64,000 bases of DNA from Bog-473 sp963744225 (GTDB taxonomy: Bacteria; Actinomycetota; Acidimicrobiia; Acidimicrobiales; RAAP-2). The stretch is from contig CAVUSV010000003.1 in NCBI GenBank assembly GCA_963744225.1, positions 310,001 to 374,000 of the forward strand. The letters are read 5' to 3'. The notes under the pieces were generated by a model, which was not told the DNA's origin, did no database searches, and saw only the letters and a list, made by a program, of their open reading frames with translations. Shown piece after piece: positions 16,429 to 26,419 of this stretch (position 1 is the first letter of the stretch; every line of letters starts with the position of its first letter). The position numbers and the translations under genes were made by a program.

Positions 16429-17829
16429 ATGCGAGTCGGTGCAAGAACCGAGCAGATGACCAGCAAGCTGAAGGAGCTCCCCACGCTCTATCTAGCCTTG
16501 TCACTGGCCATCGGGACGTTTCTCGTATTCGCCCAGCCGCCCGGTCAGGGCCTTGACGAGGTTAGGCATTTCTATCGGGTGTGGACCTTCGCCAGCGGGG
16601 CGTTCGTAGACGCACACGGCCGAGCCGGTGGACCGATCCCACACTGCGTGTCCGACTATATGAATCACTTCGCCAATGCCGCGTTGAGGCGAGCACCCTT
16701 CTCGTTTCCGCAGTATTGGCAGAGTCCGCATCCGTGCATTGGCAAGCACGTCTTCGGCTCGTACGGAACGGCCGCATTCAATGGCCCCATATCCTACCTA
16801 CCTTCGATTTTCACGGTTGCTCTGCTGCGGACGATAGACGCTCCAATTCCGTTGATCTTCTTCGCGGGCCGTTTGGCGAGTCTCCTCGTCTTCGTCGGCA
16901 TTTACTATTTCGCGCTCCGCCTGATTCCCGTGGGCAAGCAGGTCCTCTTCGTTCTCGGCCTGTTTCCGACGACGCTCCTGTTGGCCTCCAGCTATTCGGC
17001 AGACCCCATGCCCGTTGCCTTGGCGGTTCTCGCCGTTAGCCTCACTTTGCGTACTCGTCGCGCCGAGGTGCCGGACCGGCACGCCTTCCTTTTCCTCTTT
17101 CTTGTTCTCGCCGCCCTCTCTCTCACGAAGCCGACGATGTTCGTCTTTGCTCCGCTCTTGTTCATGGTTCCGTCACCCGGGATGGACCCAAGGCGCCTGC
17201 ACCCCCGAGTTCTCCAAGCGGGTGCAGCGCTTGTGGTTGCGGCGTTAGCGGGCGTGTGGAGCCTGGCCACACGCCACGTGAAGTTCAATGACCTCTACGG
17301 CTTGAATCCGCACAAGCAAATTGGATTCATCCTCCATGACCCATTCGGCTACGCGTGGGTACTCGCACGCACGTTCTTTGAGAGCATTGGGGAGGCACGT
17401 TGGCTGCCGGGATTCGTCTTCTCGATTGGTTTTCCCCGACCTTTTGTCCCCGACAACATCTATGCGCCGGTCGGATTGGTGATCATCGGTGCGTTGACGT
17501 TGTGGTACGCCTACCAGCTTCAGTTCGGCGAGAAGCGTCGAGCCAACTATGGGACGCTTACCCTGGCGTGGCTGCCCATCGCGATGACGGTGGCGGGAAT
17601 AGTCCTCGTCGAGACGACCCTGTTCGTCTACGGCACACCGGTGGGCCAGCCGGTCACTGCCGCCCAAGGACGATATCTGTATCCGTTCGTCGCTCTACCC
17701 CTGCTTACCATCGACTGCTTTCGCCGGGTGAGGCAGGTGCCACATTCCACTCGTTGGATCATCTGCAGCAGCGTCATCATGTTGGCCTGGCTGGTCGTAA
17801 AGATCTTCGTCCACGACTACAACCTCTAG
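16429..17829 (+). CDS. DUF2142-family polytopic membrane protein
   Basis: 466 residues from ATG 16429, with GGAAAG eight bases upstream. About ten to twelve hydrophobic segments. PPGQGLDEVRHFYR (37-50), the LGLFPTTLLLASSYSADPM stretch and the late QGRYLYPF motif are the hallmarks of DUF2142 membrane proteins, found in surface polysaccharide clusters of actinobacteria and firmicutes. The acidic DE in the first loop sits where GT-C enzymes hold their catalytic base, so it is plausibly a lipid-linked-sugar glycosyltransferase; this is inference. The gene is divergent from the SDR operon, and the roughly 210 bases between them should hold both promoters. Confidence 0.8.
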   Translation: MRVGARTEQMTSKLKELPTLYLALSLAIGTFLVFAQPPGQGLDEVRHFYRVWTFASGAFVDAHGRAGGPIPHCVSDYMNHFANAALRRAPFSFPQYWQSPHPCIGKHVFGSYGTAAFNGPISYLPSIFTVALLRTIDAPIPLIFFAGRLASLLVFVGIYYFALRLIPVGKQVLFVLGLFPTTLLLASSYSADPMPVALAVLAVSLTLRTRRAEVPDRHAFLFLFLVLAALSLTKPTMFVFAPLLFMVPSPGMDPRRLHPRVLQAGAALVVAALAGVWSLATRHVKFNDLYGLNPHKQIGFILHDPFGYAWVLARTFFESIGEARWLPGFVFSIGFPRPFVPDNIYAPVGLVIIGALTLWYAYQLQFGEKRRANYGTLTLAWLPIAMTVAGIVLVETTLFVYGTPVGQPVTAAQGRYLYPFVALPLLTIDCFRRVRQVPHSTRWIICSSVIMLAWLVVKIFVHDYNL

Positions 17830-18278
17830 CTCGAGTGCCGGAGCACAACCTCACAGATTGCTTGCAGCGTCCCCATTCCATGTCGACCGTCCGTGCGCGA
17901 GTGACAAGGCGGGACACGACAGACTTGTCCAGAGGTCTTGACGCGCATCTGGCGGCGCTGATTTCTCAGTGTGTCTTTGTTTTGTACGTTTCCGGGCTGG
18001 TGGCTAGCGATGGCCGCCGCCGATCGAGGATCCGCATTGTGGATCGAGACCCGGTACCCCGGGCTGCCGAGTAGCCAATGGGCATTGCGCCGAGGTATGC
18101 CGACCCGCTCACCGGCGCATGGACCTCGCTCCCTCGCCAAGTCGCATCAGTGAGATCGAGATGCACGTGACACGGAGCACGGAGAACTCACCCTGGTCAG
18201 GGGTCGGATTTGTCACCGATCAACTCCGCTTGAGAGGCGTCGCGCGCCGAGCCATAGGGAGCGCACAGATTACGCTGC
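17830..18278. other. Intergenic region upstream of the acyltransferase
   Basis: 449 bases without a convincing gene. On the minus strand the last codons before 17826 read DGRHGMGTLQAICEVVLRHS, which looks like the C-terminus of a real enzyme, but I cannot extend it upstream. On the plus strand TTGAGA (18230) and CATAGG (18253) are 17 bases apart and could be the promoter of the next gene. Confidence 0.35.
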
Positions 18279-20346
18279 GTGGTTCGAGTGACTAGCTCAG
18301 GGTCGCGACTCGCCCCCGCAACTGGAAAGCGGCGGTCCGCGCTCAGCGGAACCGGAGCCCCGCGGCCGGCGAGTTCAGAGAGCTTCCGGGGCGACATCGA
18401 AGGTATGCGGGCGATCGCAATCCTGGTGATCGTTGCCTACCACGCTGGGCTTCCGGGGTTCCCTGGCGGGTTCATCGGTGTCGACATCTTCTTCGTCATT
18501 TCAGGATTCTTGATCACGCGAAATCTCATCGACGAATCGAGCAACAACAACTTGATCGTGCTGCCTCGATTCTGGGCCAGGAGGGTCAGGCGCTTGGTGC
18601 CGGGATTGGCCCTCATGACGATCGTCACCCTCATAGCAAGCTCGCTGATCGTTGCGCCGTTCGACATGCTGCAGATATCAAAAGAGGGAGCTTCGGCCGG
18701 CCTTTACGTGTCGAATATCGTCTTCGGCTTCAAGTCTCAGAACTATTTTGCATCGAACATCAACAAGAGCCCGTTTCTTCATACCTGGTCACTTGGCGTC
18801 GAGGAGCAGTTCTACCTCGTGTGGCCCTTTATTCTGTATGCCGCCCTCATTTGGAGCAGGCGAAGTGGGATAGTCATACGCAAGCTCGCCCCTCCCATCT
18901 TTGTCATCATCTTGGCCGCGTCGTTCACGAGCAACGTCGTGCTTACGGATCGCGGAAGCTCCTGGGCATTCTTCAGCCTTCCGACGCGGGCATGGGAGTT
19001 TGCGTTGGGTGGACTGCTCGCCTCGCTGGCGGTTCGCAAAGTTCCGTCGTGGTGTGGTCTCGCCTTAGGCGGCGCCGGCTTAGCGGCGATCGCCTACGCG
19101 GACCTGGCCTTCAACGACGCGACTCCGTACCCGGGGACCAACGCGCTCTGGCCGGTTGCCGGCGCCGGCTTGGTGATCCTGGCTGGCCAGTTGACCGATT
19201 CGTCCAGCCCCACTGTGCTCATGACGATGCTGGGGACACGGCCAATGAGGTGGATCGGTCGGCTTTCCTATTCGTGGTATCTCTGGCACTGGCCCTTCAT
19301 AGTCCTTGCGGTGTTGGCCGTCGGGAACAGCAGCGTGTCTCTACGAACCGGCGCAGCGCTTGTCTCGCTGGGTGTGGCGTATGTCGCATTCAGGACGGTT
19401 GAGAATCCATTCCGATTCAATCGATCGCTGATCCGATCCTCGCGACGAACGTTTCTCATTGGTTTGACGATCACGGGAGTCACGCTGGGGACGGCGGGCG
19501 TGACATGGGAGTGGGCGACTCGGAGCACGCCGGCTTCCTACGGAGAGCTGCAGTCTGCGGCGCTCAAAGTGTTCTTTCCTACGTGTTCGCCCGCTCACAC
19601 TCCCAAGGGCATCTCGTACTGCGCGGGGGGTGACCTGAGTGGTTCGTACCGTGGTGGCGCTCGTCGGTGACTCACACGCCGCAACCTGGTTCAACGAATT
19701 GAGCGTCGTCGCGGCAAGGCAGCACGTCCGCATCGCCGCCTTTATGACCTCTGCCTGTCCCTACATCCCGATCGTCGTGAAACCGGCCATTCCGAATGGA
19801 CCGACTAGCACCTCACAATGTCTGGCGGCGCGTACTCAGGGTATCCATGGTTTGACGGAGCTGAAGCCGGCCGGAATCATCCTGTCCGAACATGATCGAC
19901 AATATTTAGGACTGATCTTGGACAAGAATGGCAACGTGCCCAGTGAACCTGTGCAGGTTGACCTGTGGCGCACCGCCTTCAAGGCCTTTCTTCACCAGAT
20001 GCAGGATCAAGGCATCCGGCCGGGGGTCATTCTCGACAATCCGACCCTGCCCTACGAGCCTGCCGAATGCGTCTCACGGACGCAGTCGCTGGCGGCCTGC
20101 GAATCCCCGAGGGGGGCCGCGCTGTCCACCGGCCAGTCGTTGATGACTGCGGACAATGGTGTACTGAAGGCTGATCCGTCAGTTCCGGTGCTGTCCCCTG
20201 ACAGCTTCCTCTGTGATGAGGCGGGATGTCCACTGGAACTGCACGGCCGCCTTCTCTACGCCGATACGAATCACTTAACCCTGGGTGCGACACAGCTCAT
20301 GGAGCCCCAACTCTCCCAGTTGCTTCGGTCTGTTAGCGGTGGCTGA
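18279..20346 (+). pseudogene. OafA/YrhL-type acyltransferase with SGNH domain, split by a frame change near 19640
   Basis: Codons 1-463 (GTG 18279) encode an acyltransferase-3 membrane domain: RGDIEGMRAIAILVIVAYH with H55, GGFIGVDIFFVISGFLI, FWARRVRRLVP, SLGVEEQFYLVWP and RWIGRLSYSWYLWHWP. This is the usual order for O-acetyltransferases of surface glycans. The frame stops at 19670, just as an SGNH hydrolase domain begins in the next frame. There VALVGDSHAATWF carries the catalytic Ser and NHLTLGA the catalytic His, ending at 20346. In intact relatives both domains form one chain. GTG 19639 could restart the SGNH part as a separate protein, since the frames overlap by 32 bases. Either a frameshift or a genuine split explains this. 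Confidence 0.75.
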
Positions 20347-21976
20347 TAGAACCGCGCAGTCCGCTGCGCCGATTTCTGACTCAGGATCGTCTGTTGCGGC
20401 TCGGCCGCGATTGGTGGACCACCTGGACCCCGCAATCGTGAATGTCCTCACGATCGTCGGTTTTGGCATCCCGATCGCTGGCTACCTCTGGTTCATCGTC
20501 CATTACGGGGTCAATGTCCCATACCAAGATGGTTGGAGTGACATCACGGTGATCCACCAGTGTTACTCGCATGTGTTCACCTGCGGCGCGCTGTGGACAC
20601 AACACAATGAGAACAGGATCTTCTTTCCCAATCTTGTCGTGGTGATCTTGGCCCATGCAACACACTTCAACATCAGGGTGGAGGAGTTTCTGAGCGGCCT
20701 CATGCTGATCGCTGCGACATTTCTGTTGGTTCATGCCCACAAGCGGCGGTCGCCCGATATTCCCTGGCTCTACTACTGCCCGGTTGTCATTTTGGCCTGC
20801 TCGCTGGCCCAATACGGAGCCACCTTGTGGGGATTTCAATTGGCGTGGTATCTGGTTTTGTTGGCGCTGGCTTTGGTTGTTGTGGTCCTCGACCGCGACC
20901 AGCTTGGTGTGACCACGCTTGCAGTCGCGGTATGTGCTGGGGTGATCGGAAGCTTCTCGTCGTTGCAGGGCCTTCTGATATGGCCGATTGGATTCGTGCT
21001 CATTTTCTACCGACGTCGCGCCCGTCCGGTCGTGATCGCCTGGATCGTCGCCGCCTGCGCGACCACCGCTGTCTACTACTACCACCTGAACGTCAGTGCT
21101 GGAACGGCATTGCCGAGTTCACTCACTCATCACTCGATTTTCCCGATCCTCTTTGCCATTTTCGCCATTGGTGACGTCCTCGGTGTCCCCATAAAGCCGG
21201 GCGGAAGCAATGTTGGCATCCTTTTGTTTGGACTCGCCATCGTGCTCTTGGCGGTGGCGGCGTTGAAAGCGTGTGGGCTAGGGCCAGACAGAACAAGTGG
21301 ACGTCCCGTGGGCGCAACACTCATTTGGTTTGGTCTGCTCTTCTCGATTGTGGTCGCTGTCGGGCGGCACGGACTCGGCTATTGGGGCGCCAGCTCTTCG
21401 GGTTACACCATCTACAACGTTTGGATTCTCATAGGCGTCTACATGGTCTTGCTGGACCGGACTCCTCGACCAGCACAAGGTCGGGCTGGCCCTGCCATGA
21501 GGCTCGTCAAGGGTGTTCCGGGTGTGGTGAGACGGAATACCTATCGATGGGCCCTTTGGGTGGTGCTGGCCTTCTTGGCGTTGCAGCCCATCATCGCCAT
21601 CGGAAACGGGGTGAACGGAGCCCGCACTATTCACGCGGCCCAACTCAGATCCGTTGCGACGGCACGGAACATAAACGAGGTGAATGACGTCGACGTATTG
21701 AATAACTTGAGCTTCTATCAACCCGCCTCATTAACTAGAATGCAGGTCCGTATCGCAGAGGCTCTTCATATGACGCTCTTTGCCGGGACCGGTCGTTCAC
21801 ACGGGACCGCAGGTGCGATTGGGGTCGTGGGACCAAACCCCGCCGAGGAGTTGACTGATAAACAATTGGTACATGTCACGCGCCAGGCTGCCGAACGGCA
21901 ACGCAACCAGCTGACAGAGACGAAGTGGCGGACCGACTACACCGAGCGCAACCCGGCCGCATTTCCGGTTACGTGA
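20339..21976 (+). CDS. Family B polytopic membrane protein, copy 3
   Basis: 545 residues if started at GTG 20339, which overlaps the SGNH stop by 8 bases; the Shine-Dalgarno is weak. The family core is present: DGWSD in loop 1, LWTQHNENRIFFPNL, FNIRVEEFLSGLM, HKRRSPDIPW, YYCPVVIL, TLWGFQLAWYLVL, SLQGLLIWPIGFVL. There is no Ig-like C-terminal domain; the tail after the last helix is short and charged. Tight coupling to the acyltransferase/SGNH unit suggests they act on the same glycan. Function inferred as GT-C-like. Confidence 0.8.
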   Translation: MADRTAQSAAPISDSGSSVAARPRLVDHLDPAIVNVLTIVGFGIPIAGYLWFIVHYGVNVPYQDGWSDITVIHQCYSHVFTCGALWTQHNENRIFFPNLVVVILAHATHFNIRVEEFLSGLMLIAATFLLVHAHKRRSPDIPWLYYCPVVILACSLAQYGATLWGFQLAWYLVLLALALVVVVLDRDQLGVTTLAVAVCAGVIGSFSSLQGLLIWPIGFVLIFYRRRARPVVIAWIVAACATTAVYYYHLNVSAGTALPSSLTHHSIFPILFAIFAIGDVLGVPIKPGGSNVGILLFGLAIVLLAVAALKACGLGPDRTSGRPVGATLIWFGLLFSIVVAVGRHGLGYWGASSSGYTIYNVWILIGVYMVLLDRTPRPAQGRAGPAMRLVKGVPGVVRRNTYRWALWVVLAFLALQPIIAIGNGVNGARTIHAAQLRSVATARNINEVNDVDVLNNLSFYQPASLTRMQVRIAEALHMTLFAGTGRSHGTAGAIGVVGPNPAEELTDKQLVHVTRQAAERQRNQLTETKWRTDYTERNPAAFPVT

Positions 21977-22239
21977 AGTCGACGCTGGAGATCTAGCCGT
22001 GGCAGTTAGAACTCGCGATCGAAAAGAACCAGCGCTAGATTGGCAGTGCAGAATTCTAGCATTAATGACGATTCGCACTGGAGCGTACGGCCACATTCTC
22101 GATAGGCTCTTCGACGAAGTCTATAGCTGTCAGTTCGATCGAACTGTAGACGCTGACATGCATGGATTTTGCGGAGCCTCCGCTGTGCTTCGTTCTCGAT
22201 CCGCGCTCTCTCTCATTCGATCGATTGGATACGAGAACG

Positions 22240-24003
22240 ATGGCTGAAGCCATATTGACCTCGCGACACGCGCTCGATTCCTCTGCAACAATGCGTGTGG
22301 GCGGGATCCAATCGACGAATTCGGCCAGGACGAAGATGCGACTCTCATCCCGTGGTTGGCTGGCCATGCACCTCGCGACGCTTGTCATTGCCTTCGGCAT
22401 TCTGTTCGCGCTCAATGTCCACGCTTGGTTCATCGGAGACGAATGGGACATGATTGTCCGCGCCACGCAGCCTTTGACAGTGCATGCGCTTTTTGTTCCA
22501 CACAACGAACACTGGTCGACCGTGCCGATACTGATCTATCGAGTACTGGTCGACCTGTTCGGCCTCCGAACCTATGTGCCATATCTGTTCGTCCTGTTTG
22601 CAGCTCACCTTTGTCTTGCCCATCTTTTGTGGCGTCTCATGCGTCAAGTGGGGGCATCTGACGCTTGTGCTACCGCCCTCGCCGCAATATTTGCAGTCCT
22701 GGGGGCCGGCGCCCAAAACCTCACAAACGCGTTCCAGTTCTCGTTCGTTATATCCGTAGCAGTTGGTGTTGGTGCAGTGTTGCTTGCCAATGCGGAATCG
22801 CTCAGGAGTCCGCGGCGTCAGACTGGTGTCGTTGGCCTCATGCTGCTGGGACTGATGTCGTCAAACGTGGGGATCACAATGACGGTGTTCGTTGGGCTGG
22901 TGCTGTTCTTTCGGCACGGCATTCGATTGGCAGCACGGATTATTGCCATACCGGCGGTGGCTTACATCGTTTGGTTCGCAGCTTTCGGTCGCTCGTCACT
23001 CTCGACCGACCGGATCACCGTTGCCACAATGTCGGCGTTGCCCACTTATGTGTGGACGGGATTCACGTCATCGATGGCCGGTTTTACTGGAGTGTCCGCA
23101 TCGGGCGGCGCCATAGTGGTTGGGATCCTTGTGTACGCGACCTGGAAGTCAGCCGCAGCGTCTACTCGCGAGTCTCCGGCATTTGCGGGAGTTCTCTCCG
23201 TGATTGCTCTGTTTCTGTCTGCTGGGCTGGTCCGCACGTTTCTTGGTAACAGTCAGTCCATGGCGACTCGGTATGCCTACATTGCAATCGCCCTTTTGTT
23301 GCCCATTGTCTCGCTCGGAATCATGGAGTTACGCAACCGTGCCGACCGTCATTTTGGGCTTATTCTTGGGACTGTGATGGTCGTGTTGATTGCAGGCAGC
23401 AATCTGGCCCAAGTGCGGACATTCGCGCTCCTCTTGAGACCGCTTGAGCAAGCATCACAGGAGGAGATCTTCGCCGCCGCCATCCTGGTTCGGGATCATG
23501 AGCGAATCACACAGCCTGCTCGTGCAGAACAGTTGAATCCATACGTCAACGAGGCGGCGTTGCGCGCCATTGTCCGAGCTGGGCTGCTTCCGCACTCGCT
23601 TCGAGCAAATGTGGGTGCTCAGTTGAACGCCGAGACGACGTGGCAGACTGCGGCCACAGCGACGGCGTTGACGCCGACGAGATCGGACGCCGTTCGCGTG
23701 GTCACAGTCGATGGCTCTTCAGCTACCCCCGATTCCAACGGTTGCCTGTCGGTATCAAAAGCCGGCGGCGCGGCGGTAAACGTTTCCACCACAGCACCGA
23801 CCGCACTAAAAATGCTTCCGGCGTCGGGAACAAGCGTTGAAATCCAATTGCGGGCAGACCGACCTAACGCGACCGTTGGTGTGCCAATCTCCCGCGCCAT
23901 CTCTCCGACTCATCAGACTTACATCGATCTGCTTGGAAAGGCAATGAACGTGACGTTGACCGTTTCCAACTCGGAGTTTCAACTATGCGGGCTCGAGCGG
24001 TAA
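22240..24003 (+). CDS. Polytopic membrane protein, distant relative of family B
   Basis: 587 residues from ATG 22240 (the frame is open from 22162). About ten helices occupy residues 40-420, followed by a soluble tail of about 150 residues rich in Thr, Ala and Ser. Loop 1 carries GDEWD (66-70) and HNEHWS (88-93), in the same order and spacing as DQ(W/F)DD and H(N/Y/H)E(N/S)RIF in family B, which suggests the same active-site plan. I do not recognise a named family. Codon use here and in the next gene is less GC-biased than in the 5-11 kb genes. Confidence 0.75.
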   Translation: MAEAILTSRHALDSSATMRVGGIQSTNSARTKMRLSSRGWLAMHLATLVIAFGILFALNVHAWFIGDEWDMIVRATQPLTVHALFVPHNEHWSTVPILIYRVLVDLFGLRTYVPYLFVLFAAHLCLAHLLWRLMRQVGASDACATALAAIFAVLGAGAQNLTNAFQFSFVISVAVGVGAVLLANAESLRSPRRQTGVVGLMLLGLMSSNVGITMTVFVGLVLFFRHGIRLAARIIAIPAVAYIVWFAAFGRSSLSTDRITVATMSALPTYVWTGFTSSMAGFTGVSASGGAIVVGILVYATWKSAAASTRESPAFAGVLSVIALFLSAGLVRTFLGNSQSMATRYAYIAIALLLPIVSLGIMELRNRADRHFGLILGTVMVVLIAGSNLAQVRTFALLLRPLEQASQEEIFAAAILVRDHERITQPARAEQLNPYVNEAALRAIVRAGLLPHSLRANVGAQLNAETTWQTAATATALTPTRSDAVRVVTVDGSSATPDSNGCLSVSKAGGAAVNVSTTAPTALKMLPASGTSVEIQLRADRPNATVGVPISRAISPTHQTYIDLLGKAMNVTLTVSNSEFQLCGLER

Positions 24004-24026
24004 GAGCTGTGGTAACCGGGAGCCAT

Positions 24027-24045
24027 GATGCCGTCAAGCGGCATC
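24027..24045 (+). terminator. Stem-loop after the 22240 gene
   Basis: GATGCCG-TCAAG-CGGCATC, a 7-bp stem 23 bases after the stop. There is no U-tract; possible terminator or RNA 3'-end element. Confidence 0.35.
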
Positions 24046-24221
24046 GCATCGGTGCGCTTCGATGCCGGCTTGGAGCGTTTATCTGGCGCTTTTGAATTGA
24101 GCGGCGAGGCACAGCGGCTCAACAGATCTGGGTTGTGCCGGTTCGCGACAGATGGTGTGAGCGTCGGGAAGCCACAGAATAGGGACGGTCGGATGATTCG
24201 AGACTTGAGGGGATGAAGACG

Positions 24222-26333
24222 ATGACCGATCTGGGATCGTCCATCGCAGCTTCCGATCAGATGTGGATCGCAGGATCGGATCGCACACGCCCGTGGGTGC
24301 GATCGGTGGGTTTCGATGGAGCCACCAAGTGGGACCTGCTCTTCGGAATCGCCCTTGCAGTGTTGACTTGGCCGTCGTCTCCGCAAAGTCTGTTGGTGCC
24401 TGTCGGCACACAGGGCTCGTGGCAATCCGCTCTTGAGATCGCGGCCCATAACGACATGGCCTTCGGTACTCGAATCGTGTTCACATACGGTCCGTTGGGG
24501 TTCCTTACTTCGCAGCAGCTCAACTTTGCGCTGACAGCATTCGGCAGCTTCCTCTTTTCTCTCGCCTTCTCGACGCTAATTTTCGTTACGTTGCTCTGGT
24601 CACTGCGTCGCGTGCTTCCCATTTGGGCAGCAATTCTCGTGGCCTATCTCGTCGGCGCCATCTCGCTTCACACCGCTGGTGGGGCCCCCGAGGACGCGAT
24701 TGCGGTCGTACTCACCGTCTGTGTAGCCGTGCTCAGTCGATCTGAAGTCCAACTCACTCCTCGGTGGATCTGGGCGGCCCTTGGTGCACTGCTCGCCACC
24801 TTTTCGTTGGTGAAGGTCAGTCTCGGCGTCGGCATCGTCGCCATCCTCGTGATCACTGTGGCCAGCCTTCCTCGCGGTCACTGGCAGGCAGTGACCGCGA
24901 TCGCTGTCGGTGCGGTACCGACATTCGTTGTCGCCTGGTTTGGCACTGGAAACGGGATCTACAATGTAATCCCGTTTGCCAGGTCGTCAGCTGCCATTAT
25001 CGGCGGGTACGGACCGGCAATGTCCTACGACTATCCGTACTACCACAATCCCCTCGGGCTGTTTCCGAACCGCACGTTCACCTACTGGTGGGCTGCGTTT
25101 GTTGTGATAGTGATCGGTGCATTCGCGTTTGCCCATGCTCGCAAGTTTGCTCGACGAGCATGGATCGGCATTGGGCTCGTCACGCTTGTAGCGATATTGT
25201 TGATCTTCAAAGAAGGATTCGTTCGTCACGACAGCGGTCACGACCTCATGTTCTTTGCCGCAGCGCCGCTATTGCTGGCGGCGTTCAACCTGGGACCGAG
25301 ACGCTGGGGGCTCGTGGTAACCGGGTTCATTGCTCTGTGCGTTGTGACCGGTATCGCAAACGGAGGAGTTCCTCCACTCGTCGAGCGACCACTGACGTCA
25401 GCTCAAAACTTTGTCAACGAGGCAACGGATCTCGTCTCCCCAACGCAGAGGACTGCGGTCATCGAGCGATCGCGCCATTTATTACAAGGATGGTACAAGG
25501 TGCCGGACCAGATGTTGGCACTAATGCGAGGGCAAACCGTCGATGTATCTCCTCAAGAGCAATCCGTGGCCTGGGCCTATCCCAAGGTCCGCTTCGATCC
25601 TTTGCCGGTGATCCAGGACTACAGCGCATACACATCCTCCCTCGACCATCTCGATGGCAACTACTTGGCGACACCGCAGGCTCCTCGTTTTATCCTGCGA
25701 CAGAATGAAGGGGCGCTTGACGGACGAAACCCCGCTTTCGAACCGCCCGCTACTCAGCTGGCCATCGAGTGCCGCTATCGCCAAGTTCTAGCCACAACGG
25801 AATGGCAGCTCCTTGAACGGGGAAGCGATCGTTGCGGTGCGATGCGATCGCTTGGCTCGTTCTTGACTGGAATCAATCATTGGGTTGGGGTACCGGCTGC
25901 ACAACCCAACGACTTGGTAGTCGCAACTTTTCAACTATCATTGGGATTCGATTGGACCTTTCAAACGATCCTTTTCAAGCCCCCTAATCTTTTCATGGGC
26001 TACAACAATGCGCGGCAATACTGGCGGTTCGTGGCTGCAACAGCGCCGGACCTCCACGTGTTGCATAGCGCCTCATCATTGGGCTACAGCCCGTCCTTCA
26101 CGCCGGTCTCCGTGGGCCGTCTTCGGTTCTTCATCCACGGCCACAGCGGAACTCGGTCCGGGATCAAGGTAGCGTTTTACGAGATTCCGGTCGCTGGAAC
26201 CCACGCCTCGGGCACAGCTGCTGTAGTGATGCGAAGTGGTGACCCGTTGAGAGCTTCGGCCAAGCTACTTAAGGGCCTACCCACTGAGGCTAGAGCACCG
26301 AGTTTGGCAAGTCGTGTTCAGAGGGTTTGGTGA
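24222..26333 (+). CDS. Large polytopic membrane protein with FTYGPLGFL motif, unknown family
   Basis: 703 residues from ATG 24222, which has GAGGGG nine bases upstream; ATG 24213 is in frame, but its purine run would be too close. First helix about 38-57, loop-1 region with GSWQSALEIAAHNDMAFGTR and the motif FTYGPLGFL (87-95), then about ten helices to residue 385. The C-terminal domain of about 300 residues carries two closely spaced Cys and a WAYPKVRFDPLPVIQDYSAY stretch. Proteins with a T-Y-G-P-L-G motif in the first loop exist in many bacterial surface clusters; I know no assigned activity. Probably a GT-C-like enzyme (inferred). Confidence 0.75.
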   Translation: MTDLGSSIAASDQMWIAGSDRTRPWVRSVGFDGATKWDLLFGIALAVLTWPSSPQSLLVPVGTQGSWQSALEIAAHNDMAFGTRIVFTYGPLGFLTSQQLNFALTAFGSFLFSLAFSTLIFVTLLWSLRRVLPIWAAILVAYLVGAISLHTAGGAPEDAIAVVLTVCVAVLSRSEVQLTPRWIWAALGALLATFSLVKVSLGVGIVAILVITVASLPRGHWQAVTAIAVGAVPTFVVAWFGTGNGIYNVIPFARSSAAIIGGYGPAMSYDYPYYHNPLGLFPNRTFTYWWAAFVVIVIGAFAFAHARKFARRAWIGIGLVTLVAILLIFKEGFVRHDSGHDLMFFAAAPLLLAAFNLGPRRWGLVVTGFIALCVVTGIANGGVPPLVERPLTSAQNFVNEATDLVSPTQRTAVIERSRHLLQGWYKVPDQMLALMRGQTVDVSPQEQSVAWAYPKVRFDPLPVIQDYSAYTSSLDHLDGNYLATPQAPRFILRQNEGALDGRNPAFEPPATQLAIECRYRQVLATTEWQLLERGSDRCGAMRSLGSFLTGINHWVGVPAAQPNDLVVATFQLSLGFDWTFQTILFKPPNLFMGYNNARQYWRFVAATAPDLHVLHSASSLGYSPSFTPVSVGRLRFFIHGHSGTRSGIKVAFYEIPVAGTHASGTAAVVMRSGDPLRASAKLLKGLPTEARAPSLASRVQRVW

Positions 26334-26340
26334 CCGCACT

Positions 26341-26360
26341 CAGCGGCATCTGAGCCGCTG
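26341..26360 (+). terminator. Stem-loop after the 24222 gene
   Basis: CAGCGGC-ATCTGA-GCCGCTG, 7-bp stem starting 8 bases after the stop, followed by ATGTGCCTTT. The short T-run supports a terminator role. Confidence 0.5.
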
Positions 26361-26419
26361 ATGTGCCTTTGGCGTTCTGCGCGGCGATCGCTCAATTGCA
26401 TCGCCCACAACAGGAGGAC

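Noticed and set aside
17826..18140. Minus-strand frame ending DGRHGMGTLQAICEVV
   Set aside because: The end looks enzyme-like, but the upstream part is not, and no family could be assigned; mentioned only in the gap entry.
21999..22247. 82-codon frame with GTG and an upstream GGAG, overlapping the 22240 start by 8 bases
   Set aside because: The start signal is fair, but the peptide has no helix, no motif and an odd composition. I could not distinguish it from chance.
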